From: Mucilaginibacter empetricola
GTDB taxonomy: Bacteria; Bacteroidota; Bacteroidia; Sphingobacteriales; Sphingobacteriaceae
Length of the DNA: 58,505 bases
Assembly: GCF_024808665.1 (NCBI RefSeq)
Contig: NZ_JANUBZ010000021.1
Coordinates: 1-58,505, forward strand
Reading direction: 5' to 3'
Position numbers and translations under genes: made by a program. The notes beneath the pieces were generated by a model. That model saw only the letters and a program-made list of their open reading frames with translations, did no database searches and had not been told where the DNA came from. Numbering within the stretch: position 1 is the stretch's first letter; each line of letters starts with the position of its first letter. This document shows, piece after piece, positions 23,481 through 32,765 of the stretch.

Positions 23481-26336
23481 TTATTTCTTCGCCCTCGGCT
23501 CCATCTCCACTTTCAAAAATTTCCCTGTAAAGCTTTCTTTTACCTTGCACAATCCTTCTGGTGTACCGCTGAACAGTATTTTCCCTCCGCCCGATCCGCC
23601 TTCCGGCCCAAGATCAATCACGTGGTCAACCACTTTTATTACATCCAGGTTATGTTCAATTACCAATACAGTATTGCCTTTGTCAACCAGCTGATTCAAT
23701 ACGCCGAGCAATACATTAATATCTTCGAAATGCAGGCCAGTGGTTGGTTCATCCAGAATATAAAAAGTATTACCGGTATCTTTTTTGGATAGTTCAGTAG
23801 CCAGCTTTACACGTTGTGCCTCACCACCAGATAAGGTGGTTGATGCCTGTCCCAAAGTGATATAACCCAAACCCACATCAAACAAGGTTTTCACCTTACG
23901 ATAAATGGCCGGGATATGTTCAAAAAACGGCGTTGCATCTTCAATGCTCATATCCAACACATCGCTGATGGATTTTCCGCGATAGCGCACTTCCAGTGTT
24001 TCGCGGTTATATCTTTTGCCGCTGCATTCTTCGCAAGGCACTTGCACATCGGGCAAAAAGTTCATTTCAATAACTTTCATACCGGCCCCCTGGCAGGTTT
24101 CACAACGGCCGCCCTTTACGTTAAATGAAAAACGACCAGGTTTGTAGCCCCTTATCCTTGATTCGGGAAGCGCCACATACAGGTTACGAATATCAGAAAA
24201 CACACCTGTATAAGTAGCCGGATTTGAGCGTGGGGTACGGCCAATAGGTGTTTGATCTATTTCAATCACCTTATCAATATGTTCCAATCCTTCAATTTTT
24301 TCATAAGGCAGTGGATGTTTCTTCGCCCTGAAAAAATGATGATTTAAAATAGGATACAGCGTTTCAGTAATCAAGCTTGATTTACCGCTACCCGATACCC
24401 CGGTAACGCCAATCAGTTTTCCCAAAGGAAAATCAACCGATACCTTTTTAAGGTTATGTCCGGTAGCTTTTTTAAGGCTCAATATTTTACCGTTACCCTC
24501 GCGCCTGTGCTCGGGGATGGCAATTTCGCGTTCGCCGTTAATGTAGCTGGTGGTAAGGGTATGAGCCTTCATCAATTCAGCGGGCGTACCCTGGGCAACT
24601 ATCTGCCCGCCGTGTACACCGGCGGCCGGGCCCATATCAATTACATGGTCAGCATGCAGTATCATGTCTTTATCATGCTCAACAACCAGTACAGTATTGC
24701 CTAAATCGCGCAGGTTTTTGAGGGCATTAATTAAACGTTCATTATCACGCTGGTGCAGGCCGATACTTGGCTCATCCAGAATATACATTACATTCATCAA
24801 CTGCGAGCCTATTTGTGTAGCCAGCCTGATACGCTGAGCCTCACCACCTGATAGTGTTTTGGCTGTACGATCGAGCGTCAAATAACTTAAGCCAACATCC
24901 AGCAGAAAAACTATCCTGGCTCTTATCTCTTTCAGTATTTCTTTGGCAATAACATTCTGGCGTTCGGTTAAGCGATCTTCCAGTCCGGTAAACCACTCCT
25001 GCAGGGTATTGATATCCATACAGGCCAGCTCGAAGATATTTTTGTTATCAACCTTAAAATGCAGCGATTCTTTTTTTAACCTTGCGCCATCACAAACCGG
25101 ACAGGCTTTTAGCACCCGGTAGTTCTCCATATCATCCATCCCTTCGTCGTTGCGACGCTCCTGCTGCTCTTCCAGCATGCGGATCACCCCGTCAAATGAA
25201 ATCTGATAACTCTGCACATTCCACTTGTTATATTCCACAGCTACAGTAACCATTTCGGTTGTTCCGTTAAGTATGATATCCAAATGATCTCTTGATAGTT
25301 TTTCTATAGGTGTCGACAGCGAAAACTCATACTTTTTAGCCAAAGCTTTTAACACCTGGAATATCCACGTTTCGCGGTACTCGCCAATAGGAGCCAGGCC
25401 ACCATTCAGAATGCTTAGTTTTGGGTTAGGGATAACAGAGGCCTCATCAACCTCAAAAATATAACCCAGGCCGCTGCATTTATCACAGGCACCATAAGGC
25501 GAGTTAAAGGAGAAAGTATTAGGCTGAGGCTCATCATACGAAATACCCGAAACCGGATCCATCAGGTACTTGCTGTAATAAGCAACGTTATTGTCTTTAT
25601 CGGCAATACGGATAATACCTTTAGCTATTTTGAGGGCTGCTTGGATAGAGGTATACAACCGCTTGGTATCGTTCTGATCAACCACTAATCTATCCACCAC
25701 AATATCAATATCGTGAATTTTATAGCGGTCAACCTGCATTTTTGGTTCCACATCGGCAATAGCGCCATCAATCCAAACCTTTAGGTAACCTTGCTTACGT
25801 ATCTGCTCAAATAATTCGCGGTAATGGCCTTTACGGGCTTTAACTACCGGCGCCAGGATATTTACCGGCTGCCCGTCAAACTTTTCGGCAATTGTACGCA
25901 GTATTTGCTCTTCAGACATGCGCTCCATCTTTTCGCCACTCACATAGGAGTATGCTTCACCAGTACGGGCAAAAAGCAGACGCATAAAGTCATATATCTC
26001 GGTAATGGTACCAACTGTCGACCGTGGATTTTTACTGGTTGTTTTTTGCTCAATGGCAATAACAGGACTCAATCCCGAAACTTTGTCCACATCAGGCCGC
26101 TCCATACCGCCCATAAACTGGCGCGAGTAGGCCGAAAAGGTTTCCATATAACGGCGCTGCCCCTCGGCATAAATGGTATCAAATGCCAATGATGATTTGC
26201 CGCTGCCACTCAGCCCGGTAATTACCACCAGCTTGTTGCGCGGAAAAGAAACATCAATATTTTTTAAATTATGTACCCGGGCCCCGTAAACTTCAACTTC
26301 ATTTTGCTCGCCAAGGTCGATGTGATCTGTAATCAT
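23481..26336 (-). CDS. uvrA: Excinuclease ABC subunit A
   Basis: The 951-residue damage-recognition ATPase of nucleotide excision repair; works as a dimer with UvrB. It has two ABC modules, each with a Walker A (GLSGSGKSS near residue 41 and GVSGSGKSS in the second half), signature motifs [12 protein letters not shown] and [12 protein letters not shown], and Walker B ILDEP. Zinc-binding pairs CDKC, CPVC and CETC...CEEC are intact. Its ~190-nt leader is filled by AATCAAC repeats. Confidence 0.98.
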   Translation of the reverse strand: MITDHIDLGEQNEVEVYGARVHNLKNIDVSFPRNKLVVITGLSGSGKSSLAFDTIYAEGQRRYMETFSAYSRQFMGGMERPDVDKVSGLSPVIAIEQKTTSKNPRSTVGTITEIYDFMRLLFARTGEAYSYVSGEKMERMSEEQILRTIAEKFDGQPVNILAPVVKARKGHYRELFEQIRKQGYLKVWIDGAIADVEPKMQVDRYKIHDIDIVVDRLVVDQNDTKRLYTSIQAALKIAKGIIRIADKDNNVAYYSKYLMDPVSGISYDEPQPNTFSFNSPYGACDKCSGLGYIFEVDEASVIPNPKLSILNGGLAPIGEYRETWIFQVLKALAKKYEFSLSTPIEKLSRDHLDIILNGTTEMVTVAVEYNKWNVQSYQISFDGVIRMLEEQQERRNDEGMDDMENYRVLKACPVCDGARLKKESLHFKVDNKNIFELACMDINTLQEWFTGLEDRLTERQNVIAKEILKEIRARIVFLLDVGLSYLTLDRTAKTLSGGEAQRIRLATQIGSQLMNVMYILDEPSIGLHQRDNERLINALKNLRDLGNTVLVVEHDKDMILHADHVIDMGPAAGVHGGQIVAQGTPAELMKAHTLTTSYINGEREIAIPEHRREGNGKILSLKKATGHNLKKVSVDFPLGKLIGVTGVSGSGKSSLITETLYPILNHHFFRAKKHPLPYEKIEGLEHIDKVIEIDQTPIGRTPRSNPATYTGVFSDIRNLYVALPESRIRGYKPGRFSFNVKGGRCETCQGAGMKVIEMNFLPDVQVPCEECSGKRYNRETLEVRYRGKSISDVLDMSIEDATPFFEHIPAIYRKVKTLFDVGLGYITLGQASTTLSGGEAQRVKLATELSKKDTGNTFYILDEPTTGLHFEDINVLLGVLNQLVDKGNTVLVIEHNLDVIKVVDHVIDLGPEGGSGGGKILFSGTPEGLCKVKESFTGKFLKVEMEPRAKK

Positions 26337-26346
26337 TCTTTTTTTT

Positions 26347-26528
26347 AAGTTGATTGAGTTGATTAGGTTGGATTAGGTTGATTGAGTTGGATTTGGTTGA
26401 TTGGGTTGATTGGGTTGGATTGAGTTTATTAGGTTGAAACTTAATCAACCATTCTCTCAACCAACTTAATCAACTAACTATCTTAATCAACTACCCTCTT
26501 AATCAACTTAATCTAACTTAATCAACTA
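26347..26528. repeat. Inverted array of GTTGATT / AATCAAC words in the uvrA leader
   Basis: The left half (26347-26442) is built from GTTGATT or GTTGGATT units spaced by 2-6 bp. The right half (26440-26528) is built from the complementary TTAATCAAC units. The two halves form an imperfect ~90-nt inverted repeat lying between the uvrA -7 box and its ATG. A shorter relative precedes the HIT gene at 41.8 kb. Confidence 0.85.
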
Positions 26529-26533
26529 AACTG

Positions 26534-26541
26534 CAAATATA
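26534..26541 (-). promoter_or_regulatory. -7 box TAtaTTTG for uvrA
   Basis: TATATTTG on the minus strand lies just after the T-tract of the upstream gene's terminator and ~200 nt before the uvrA ATG, so the repeat array would be transcribed as 5' leader. There is no clear -33 box. Confidence 0.45.
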
Positions 26542-26551
26542 CGCAAAAAAA

Positions 26552-26582
26552 AGGCCGGTCATCGGGTTAGGATGATCGGCCT
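26552..26582 (-). terminator. Intrinsic terminator of the lytic transglycosylase gene
   Basis: Arms 26552-26563 and 26571-26582 pair with one mismatch around a 7-nt loop, followed on the minus strand by eight T. It sits 49 bp past the stop codon. Confidence 0.88.
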
Positions 26583-26630
26583 GTGAGTGCTCCGTAATTA
26601 ATTTTACTTTAGTATGGTTAACCTTGCTGC

Positions 26631-27440
26631 TTAATTAATAGCCAGCAATTCGGGCGAACCAGGGTTAAAGTATTTTAAACGATAATGCTTTCTGAAGCCG
26701 TATTTCTGCGGCTGTTGGATAATAGCTTTCATGGCAATAAGGTTGTACACATATACACCGGTTTCGCGGTTTAAATGCATACGGAAATAATTGTCCTCAT
26801 TTTGTTCCCTGATAGTTTTCTCCAGTTTAATTGAGCCGTTGTTATAAGCAGCGGCGGTTAATGTCCAACTGTTAAACTCGGCGTATAATTCTTTAATGTA
26901 AATACAGGCTGCCCTGGTTGATTTACGGATGTTCATCCGCTCATCAATACCATGTCCAACTTTAAGGCCATAGGTACGTGCTGTACCCGCCATAAATTGC
27001 CATGGCCCGCGAGCTCCTTTTGATGATGATCCTTCGCCGAAACCTGATTCAACTAAGGGAATATATTTAAAATCATCGGGAATGCCGTATGCCTGTAAAA
27101 TGGGTTCAATAATAGGAAATAGTTTTTCCGCTTTATTCTGAAGAATATTTGATTGAACATGCCTGAAGTTGTGTGTGATGAGAGAGCGTTTTAATTTGCT
27201 GTTTACAACTTCATCATTAACAGGAATAGGTTCGTTTGCAAAGCTGTAAACCGCTTCATCTTCATCGCTGGCGAAAATGTAAGCCGGCTTGTAGGCCTCT
27301 GCTTGTTTGTGTTTTTTTGCTGATTTTTTTGTCCTTGGTACGGCATTTGCACCACAGATATTAATCAGCGAAAAAATAACCAGTAGCACTATTACGGAGC
27401 ACGTAATTGGGTGTCTTTTAGTCATTTCTTTTTTATCCAT
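26631..27440 (-). CDS. Lytic transglycosylase (SLT domain)
   Basis: A 269-residue peptidoglycan lytic transglycosylase of the Slt/MltD type, cleaving the MurNAc-GlcNAc bond in the periplasm. A membrane or signal segment (ITCSVIVLLVIFSLINICG) is followed by a basic linker. The SLT domain starts near PIIEPILQAYGIPDDFKYIPLVESGF (catalytic Glu), with KGARGPWQFMAGTARTYGL and TAAAYNNG. I set the start at 27440 because a perfect promoter lies at 27469-27500, so the upstream in-frame ATG at 27503 would not be transcribed. No LysM domain is present. Confidence 0.9.
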   Translation of the reverse strand: MDKKEMTKRHPITCSVIVLLVIFSLINICGANAVPRTKKSAKKHKQAEAYKPAYIFASDEDEAVYSFANEPIPVNDEVVNSKLKRSLITHNFRHVQSNILQNKAEKLFPIIEPILQAYGIPDDFKYIPLVESGFGEGSSSKGARGPWQFMAGTARTYGLKVGHGIDERMNIRKSTRAACIYIKELYAEFNSWTLTAAAYNNGSIKLEKTIREQNEDNYFRMHLNRETGVYVYNLIAMKAIIQQPQKYGFRKHYRLKYFNPGSPELLAIN

Positions 27441-27468
27441 ATAGTATACATTTTGGTAGAATGCGCTG

Positions 27469-27500
27469 CAAAGGTACATTACACAAAGCAGATTATCAAA
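27469..27500 (-). promoter_or_regulatory. Consensus promoter of the lytic transglycosylase gene
   Basis: Minus strand TTTG (27497-27500), a 20-nt spacer and TAccTTTG (27469-27476): both Bacteroidota boxes are perfect, 29 bp ahead of the chosen ATG. Confidence 0.85.
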
Positions 27501-27618
27501 CACTTAGCTTTTTTTGATGTTTGAAAACTATAGTTTTGGGTTCAAAAACTTGCTTTAAAAGCGCTAAACGTACATTTTGAACCGCTAAAAAAAATTGCAA
27601 TTGTCTTCAAAAAAACCG

Positions 27619-27626
27619 TAACTTTG
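27619..27626 (+). promoter_or_regulatory. -7 box TAacTTTG for rluB
   Basis: TAACTTTG lies 36 nt before the ATG at 27663. An in-frame ATG at 27624 overlaps this box and so cannot be the start. A weak TTGC is present at about the -33 distance. Confidence 0.6.
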
Positions 27627-27662
27627 ACCCCTACACGCTGCGAAAGCGCTAAATCAAAAAGT

Positions 27663-29102
27663 ATGGCATTTAACAGACCAGGTACCGGAAGGGGTGACCA
27701 ATCCGGAAGATCATCAAGTAGGACTTCAAAGTCCGGTGACAGGCCAAAAAGAACTTCAGGTACAAATCGTACTGAAAACAATTCATCAAAAAAATACAGC
27801 AATGACCGCCCCGGTGACAAGCGCTCGTCTTCGTCATCAGCAGGCAAACCTTACCAAAAACGCGAAGGCGGTGATAAACCGGCAAGCAGTTTTAGTGCTG
27901 GGGCTAGCAGTGGCACGCGCCCGCAACGCAGCAAGCCTTATTCAGGCAGACCTGCCGACAGCAGCGACAGACCGAAAAGAAGCTTTGGCAGCGATTCAGC
28001 AGGCGACAAAAAACCATTTCAATCACGCAATAAACCATACAGTGGCAGGCTAGCCGATAGCGATGATCGCCCAAAAAGAAGTTTTGGTGGCGATTCAGCA
28101 GGTGGCGATAAAAAACCATTTCAATCACGCGGTAAATCAACCGGCTCATTTAATGCTGCTGACAAACCCAAAAGAAGCTTTTCAGGCGATCGCCCCGGCG
28201 ATAAGAAATTTGCAGGCAGACCCGCAGGTGGCGGATTTAAAAAGCCTTATGGCGATAAACCTGCTGCCGATGGCGACAGACCACAACGCGCGAGAGCTAA
28301 ATACGATAAAATAACACCCGACCTGGATGCACCCGTAAAAACATTACGTGGCCGTAAAAAAGGTCCTGAACCTAAAGCTAAAGATACCGGCTTAATCCGC
28401 CTGAACCGTTATATCTCTAATGCAGGTATCTGCTCACGCCGTAAGGCTGATGAGCTGATCATCGCAGGAGTGGTTGCTGTTAATGGTGTAGTAGTTTCTG
28501 AACTTGGCCACAAAGTTGACCCGCAAAAAGATGAGATCCGCTATAATGGCGAAACACTGAAACGCGAGAAAATGGTTTATGTGTTATTAAATAAACCAAA
28601 GGATTATATCACCACTACAGAAGATCCGCAGGAACGCCGTACGGTAATGCACCTGGTTGAAAAAGCCAGCCGCGAGCGTATTTATCCTATTGGCCGTTTG
28701 GATCGTAACACCACTGGTTTACTTTTAATGACCAACGACGGTGATTTAGCTGATAAATTATCGCATCCGCGCAATAACATTGTTAAATTATACCAGGTTG
28801 AACTAAGCAAGAGCCTAACCCAGGGCGATTTAAACAAAATTGCTTTCGGCCTGGAGTTGGAAGACGGTTTAATTAAGCCGGATTCTATATCATACGTTGC
28901 CGGTGGCTCCAAGAGGGAAATAGGTATACAGATACACAGCGGTAAAAACCGTATTGTGCGCCGTATATTCGAGCACCTGGGTTACGAAGTAGTGAAGCTT
29001 GACAGAGCAGTTTACGCTAACCTTACCAAAAAAGATTTGCCGCGCGGCCGCTGGAGATATCTAGAGGAAAGCGAAGTAGTGCAGTTAAAGCACCTGATAT
29101 AA
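27663..29102 (+). CDS. rluB: 23S rRNA pseudouridine synthase (RluB-like) with a long disordered N-terminus
   Basis: A 479-residue protein. Residues 1-~215 are a low-complexity, positively charged region rich in R, K, S, G, D and P, with near-tandem repeats of KPYSGR.ADS.DRPKRSFG...DKKPFQSR. From ~residue 220 comes an S4 RNA-binding domain (LIRLNRYISNAGICSRRKADELI). The RsuA/RluB catalytic domain follows, with GRLDRNTTGLLLMTNDGDLA carrying the catalytic Asp. It isomerises a uridine in 23S rRNA. Enteric RluB instead has its extra region at the C-terminus. A strong terminator follows. Confidence 0.9.
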   Translation: MAFNRPGTGRGDQSGRSSSRTSKSGDRPKRTSGTNRTENNSSKKYSNDRPGDKRSSSSSAGKPYQKREGGDKPASSFSAGASSGTRPQRSKPYSGRPADSSDRPKRSFGSDSAGDKKPFQSRNKPYSGRLADSDDRPKRSFGGDSAGGDKKPFQSRGKSTGSFNAADKPKRSFSGDRPGDKKFAGRPAGGGFKKPYGDKPAADGDRPQRARAKYDKITPDLDAPVKTLRGRKKGPEPKAKDTGLIRLNRYISNAGICSRRKADELIIAGVVAVNGVVVSELGHKVDPQKDEIRYNGETLKREKMVYVLLNKPKDYITTTEDPQERRTVMHLVEKASRERIYPIGRLDRNTTGLLLMTNDGDLADKLSHPRNNIVKLYQVELSKSLTQGDLNKIAFGLELEDGLIKPDSISYVAGGSKREIGIQIHSGKNRIVRRIFEHLGYEVVKLDRAVYANLTKKDLPRGRWRYLEESEVVQLKHLI

Positions 29103-29110
29103 AATATTAT

Positions 29111-29151
29111 AAAAGAGAAGGCCCCCGGTAAAAACGGGGGCCTTCTCTTTT
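29111..29151 (+). terminator. Intrinsic terminator of rluB
   Basis: Perfect 17-bp arms 29111-29127 and 29135-29151 (AAAAGAGAAGGCCCCCG) around a 7-nt loop, running into T. Confidence 0.93.
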
Positions 29152-29157
29152 TAATCT

Positions 29158-29274
29158 CTTGCGCTCGTTTAAAACGAGTGCTTATTGTGGTTATGCGTTT
29201 GTAACGCACAACTGCTAATTACGGGCGATGCAATCGCCCAGCCATGTTAAGCACTCGTTGTAAACGAGCGCAAG
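29158..29274. repeat. 117-bp nested palindrome (REPIN/MITE-like)
   Basis: 27-nt outer arms (29158-29184 and 29248-29274, CTTGCGCTCGTTT...) match with one mismatch. Each outer arm is also a small hairpin in itself (CTCGTT...AACGAG). Inside are two more hairpins: TGCGTT...AACGCA (29194-29208) and GGGCGAT...ATCGCCC (29223-29239). It lies between the convergent rluB and DHS-like genes and codes for nothing. Confidence 0.85.
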
Positions 29275-29295
29275 TTTGTTACGCCTTTAAAGAAT

Positions 29296-30276
29296 TTATT
29301 GGCCCAATATCCAGGCAAAGATCAAAGGCGCTACAATGGTAGCATCACTTTCAACAATAAACTTAGGGGTGTGGATGTCCAATTTACCCCAGGTAATTTT
29401 TTCGTTTGGAACTGCACCGGAGTATGATCCGTATGAAGTGGTTGAGTCTGATATCTGGCAGAAATAGCTCCAGAAAGGAATCTCAGGCATTTCCATATCC
29501 TGATATAACATCGGCACCACACAAATCGGGAAATCGCCGGCAATACCACCACCAATCTGGAAAAAACCGATGCCTTTTCCTGATGAGTTTTTAACATACC
29601 AGTCGGCCAGCCAGGCCATGTATTCAATACCACTTTTCATAGTGGTAGCTTTAATTTCATTTTTTATTACGTATGATGCAAAGATATTGCCCATAGTACT
29701 GTCCTCCCATCCGGGTACAACAATAGGCAGGTTTCTTTCGGCAGCAGCCAGCATCCATGAGTTTTTAGGGTCAATCTCGTAGTATTGTTCCAGTTCGCCA
29801 CTCAATAATATTTTGTACATAAATTCATGCGGAAAAAAGCGCTGTCCGCTAGTATCAGCATCTTTCCATATTTTATGAATGTGTTTCTGTAAACGGCGGA
29901 ATGCTTCTTCTTCTGGAATACAGGTATCGGTAACGCGGTTGTAATGGTTCTCTAACAAATCCCACTCATCCTGCGGACTTAAATCACGATAATGCGGCAC
30001 ACGTTTGTAGTGCGAGTGCGCTACCAGGTTCATAATATCCTCTTCCAGGTTAGCGCCTGTACATGATATAATATCAATTTTACCCTGACGAATCATTTCG
30101 GCTAATGATATGCCCAGCTCGGCGGTACTCATCGCGCCAGCTAAAGTAACCATCATTTTTCCACCTTCTAAAAGATGTGTTTCGTATCCTTTGGCGGCAT
30201 CAACTAATGCTGCGGCATTAAAATGCAGGTAATTTCTCTCAATAAACTGCGATATGGGTCCCTTTGTAGTGCTCAT
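29296..30276 (-). CDS. Deoxyhypusine synthase-like protein lacking the catalytic lysine
   Basis: A 326-residue member of the deoxyhypusine synthase (DHS) family. Conserved NAD/spermidine-type segments are seen: VTLAGAMSTAELG, IISCTGANLEED, VVPGWEDSTMGNIFA, GFFQIGGGIAGD and GSYSGAVPNEKITWGK. The lysine that forms the enzyme-imine intermediate in eukaryotic and archaeal DHS (GGGVxKHH) is replaced by Gly247, and GSDSGA has become GSYSGA. Bacteria lack eIF5A, so hypusine formation is not expected. A polyamine reaction is plausible but the substrate is unknown. Confidence 0.85.
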   Translation of the reverse strand: MSTTKGPISQFIERNYLHFNAAALVDAAKGYETHLLEGGKMMVTLAGAMSTAELGISLAEMIRQGKIDIISCTGANLEEDIMNLVAHSHYKRVPHYRDLSPQDEWDLLENHYNRVTDTCIPEEEAFRRLQKHIHKIWKDADTSGQRFFPHEFMYKILLSGELEQYYEIDPKNSWMLAAAERNLPIVVPGWEDSTMGNIFASYVIKNEIKATTMKSGIEYMAWLADWYVKNSSGKGIGFFQIGGGIAGDFPICVVPMLYQDMEMPEIPFWSYFCQISDSTTSYGSYSGAVPNEKITWGKLDIHTPKFIVESDATIVAPLIFAWILGQ

Positions 30277-30297
30277 AACTGATCAATAAAATTTGCG

Positions 30298-30305
30298 CAA
30301 AAGTA
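30298..30305 (-). promoter_or_regulatory. -7 box TActTTTG for the DHS-like gene
   Basis: TACTTTTG on the minus strand lies 21 nt before the ATG. A divergent plus-strand box is only 60 bp away. Confidence 0.5.
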
Positions 30306-30365
30306 GCTATTTTGCATGAACTGGTTATTTAAAAATCTAAATGCTTAAAACAAATACTTAAAAAG

Positions 30366-30373
30366 TACCTTTG
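30366..30373 (+). promoter_or_regulatory. -7 box TAccTTTG for the Omp85-like gene
   Basis: TACCTTTG ends 11 nt before the ATG at 30385, which fixes that ATG as the start. Confidence 0.6.
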
Positions 30374-30384
30374 CATTGCTGAAT

Positions 30385-31521
30385 ATGAAGAAACTTTTTA
30401 CCCTAACAATTGCTTTGGTCTGTTTTCAATCAGCTTTTGCGCAACTAAACTTTCTGCCAAAATTTGTTAGGAAGATGTACTTTAATAAGGATACCAGCAG
30501 GAAATCCAGCTTCCTGATCGTTCCTGCCTTAAGTTCTTCGCCCGAAACCGGCCTTGAATTTGGCGGCGCAGCCATCCTCTCTTTTTACTCAGACACTATA
30601 CATCGCGAAACCAGGGTATCCAGTTTATTTGGTTATGCTACCATCACTACCAAGGGGCAGGCAAAGCTAAGCCTTAATACCAGCTATTGGACACCGCAAA
30701 ACAAATGGCACTATACATCGAGCGTAAGCTATTACAACTACCCGTTTGATTTTTATGGCATAGGCAACAACACCAAGCTATCCGCCCTTGACCCGGTTGA
30801 AGAAAGGCGATACAAGTTTTCCATCGGGGGCGAAAGGCTTTTTGGTGATCGTTTTTATTTGGGGTATGTAGCCGGTGCAGTAAAATATTACTACAAATAT
30901 CAACCCGACCCGAATGCCACTATTAACTCGCCTGACGTTGAGGACAGGCACGGCGGCGATATTCTTTATATAGGCCCCAGCTTTACTTACGATACCCGAA
31001 ATAATAATACTTACACCACCCGCGGTATGATTATAAGCACCTACTATAATTTAATGCAGGGTATTTATTATAATAACTTTTATCAGGGTGGCTTTTTTAA
31101 TATCGAATATTCGCAGTTTTTTTTGCTGGCCGGGCCGCTTGTTTTGGGGTTAGATATACAGGAGCAGAGTCTTACAGGGGGGCAATCGCCATTTTACCTG
31201 ATGCCGCAGATGGGCAGCGACGAAATGATGCGCGGTTATTACCAGGGCCGCTATCGCGACAGAAACTTTATAGCGGGCCAAACGGAACTGCGCTATCGCA
31301 TTGATAACCGCTGGGGGCTTGCCGCTTTTGCCGGAACAGGCGAAGTTTTTCATACCACGTTTAGTACCGAACAGTTAAAGCCAAACTATGGCGGCGGCAT
31401 ACGCTACTTTTTTGATGTTCAAAAAGGCCTTGCTATAAGGCTTGATTACGGTGTTGGTCAAAAGCCGGCCGGTGAGCCACGCCAAAGCGGGTTTTATATT
31501 GCATTGGGTCAATCCTTTTAG
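30385..31521 (+). CDS. Outer-membrane beta-barrel protein of the Omp85/BamA surface-antigen type
   Basis: A 378-residue protein with a signal peptide (MKKLFTLTIALVCFQSAFAQ) and then a barrel typical of the bacterial surface antigen family: SSSPETGLEFGGAAILSFY, IGPSFTYDTRNNNTYTTRG, MMRGYYQGRYRDRNFIAGQTELRYRI and NYGGGIRYFFD..GLAIRLDYGVG. The RGY.. segment resembles the conserved lid-loop region of Omp85 proteins. There are no POTRA domains, so it is unlikely to be BamA itself. The transported or anchored partner is unknown. Confidence 0.85.
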   Translation: MKKLFTLTIALVCFQSAFAQLNFLPKFVRKMYFNKDTSRKSSFLIVPALSSSPETGLEFGGAAILSFYSDTIHRETRVSSLFGYATITTKGQAKLSLNTSYWTPQNKWHYTSSVSYYNYPFDFYGIGNNTKLSALDPVEERRYKFSIGGERLFGDRFYLGYVAGAVKYYYKYQPDPNATINSPDVEDRHGGDILYIGPSFTYDTRNNNTYTTRGMIISTYYNLMQGIYYNNFYQGGFFNIEYSQFFLLAGPLVLGLDIQEQSLTGGQSPFYLMPQMGSDEMMRGYYQGRYRDRNFIAGQTELRYRIDNRWGLAAFAGTGEVFHTTFSTEQLKPNYGGGIRYFFDVQKGLAIRLDYGVGQKPAGEPRQSGFYIALGQSF

Positions 31522-31637
31522 GTACATTTACAAAACACCTTGCCATAATGGCATAACTGATGGGATGATTGTAACATCGGTATACATTTTGTAATCTTAT
31601 CTACAAAGTCACATACTTAAATCTAAAAATATTTAAC

Positions 31638-32216
31638 ATGAAGAATTTATTAATAGCATTAGGCGTTATTATAGTCATTTGCCTTATAGGCGGATGCAGT
31701 TATAACGGCATGGTATCAAAAGACGAAAACGTGAAGGCTAAATGGGGTGCTGTTGAATCGCAGTATCAACGCCGCAGTGATTTGATCCCTAATTTGGTTG
31801 CCACTGTAAAAGGTGCCGCCAATTTTGAAAAAAGCACACTGGTTGAAGTTACCGATGCCCGCGCCAGAGCAACATCTATCCAGGTTGACCCTACTAAGCT
31901 CGATCCGGCTACTATACAAAAATACCAGGCAGCGCAGGGACAATTGGGCACCGCTTTGGGAAGGTTACTAGTTGCTTCTGAACGCTATCCGGAGCTACAA
32001 TCAAACAGTAATTTCACCGGCCTGCAAGCATCAATAGAGGGTACTGAAAACCGCATCAACGTAGCCCGGCTGGACTATAACGCAGCTGTGCAGGAATATA
32101 ACACCTCCATCCGCTCATTCCCGGCAGTAATAACAGCCAGGATATTTGGCTTTAATGAAAAAGGTAGTTTTGAGGCCGATGCAGGTGCAGACAAAGCTCC
32201 GAAAGTTGCATTCTAA
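31638..32216 (+). CDS. LemA family protein
   Basis: A 192-residue LemA protein: an N-terminal hydrophobic segment with a lipobox-like LIGGC, then YNGMVSKDENVKAKWGAVESQYQRRSDLIPNLVATVKG and FEKSTLVEVTDARARA, the hallmark of the family, and a helical-bundle C-terminus. It heads an operon with two TPM-domain genes, a combination common in bacteria. Function is not firmly known. Confidence 0.93.
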   Translation: MKNLLIALGVIIVICLIGGCSYNGMVSKDENVKAKWGAVESQYQRRSDLIPNLVATVKGAANFEKSTLVEVTDARARATSIQVDPTKLDPATIQKYQAAQGQLGTALGRLLVASERYPELQSNSNFTGLQASIEGTENRINVARLDYNAAVQEYNTSIRSFPAVITARIFGFNEKGSFEADAGADKAPKVAF

Positions 32217-32218
32217 CG

Positions 32219-32291
32219 GTGATTTCACCGATTGATAATGATTACACCGATTATTAAAGCATATCGGTGTAATCATAATTGGTGAAATCAC
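32219..32291 (+). other. Intercistronic hairpin between lemA and the first TPM gene
   Basis: GTGATTTCACC..GATTACACCGAT (from 32219) pairs with ATCGGTGTAATC..GGTGAAATCAC (to 32291) as a ~29-bp stem with small bulges. It has no T-tract, so it could stabilise or separate operon mRNAs rather than end transcription. Confidence 0.6.
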
Positions 32292-32320
32292 AATAATAAT
32301 CAGTGTAATCACGTAACAAT

Positions 32321-32755
32321 ATGGCACAATTTACCAACGAGGAGCAGCAACGCATCCGTACCGCTATTGAGGATGCCGAAAAGCATACATCCGGGCAGAT
32401 ACGGGTATGTATTGAAAAAAAATGTTCGGAAGATGTTCTTGACCGTGCCGCAAAGTATTTCCGGCAGTTAAATATGCACAAAACCAAGCTGCGCAACGGG
32501 GTGCTTATTTACGTTGCCACGGTTGACCGCAAGTTTGCTATTATTGGTGATGCAGGCATTAACAAAGCTGTTCCAGATGGTTTTTGGGATGATGCTAAGG
32601 AGGATATGCTGCAACACTTTAAATATGGCAATCTTATTGAAGGCATAGTTGAGGGCCTGGCCATTGCCGGCGAACATCTGCAAAAATATTTCCCCCATCA
32701 GGTTAACGGCACCAACGAACTTTCGGATGACATTGCCTTTATGGATGGCGATTAA
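32321..32755 (+). CDS. TPM-domain protein, soluble
   Basis: A 144-residue protein consisting of one TPM domain (TPM_phosphatase family, YgcG-related): FTNEEQQRIRTAIEDAEKHTSGQIRV, VLIYVATVDRKFAIIGDAGINKAVPDGFWDD. No signal or membrane helix. It lies between lemA and a second, membrane-anchored TPM gene, 10 bp from the latter. Confidence 0.85.
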   Translation: MAQFTNEEQQRIRTAIEDAEKHTSGQIRVCIEKKCSEDVLDRAAKYFRQLNMHKTKLRNGVLIYVATVDRKFAIIGDAGINKAVPDGFWDDAKEDMLQHFKYGNLIEGIVEGLAIAGEHLQKYFPHQVNGTNELSDDIAFMDGD

Positions 32756-32765
32756 ACATAAAATC

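Noticed and set aside
27504..27662. Start of rluB at 27624 and of the lytic transglycosylase at 27503
   Set aside because: Both ATGs overlap or precede the matching -7 boxes and could not be on the transcripts.
29158..29274. tRNA or other structured housekeeping RNA
   Set aside because: The cloverleaf-like pairing lacks tRNA arm lengths, the T-loop GTTCRA motif and a CCA-like end; palindromic repeat is the better reading.
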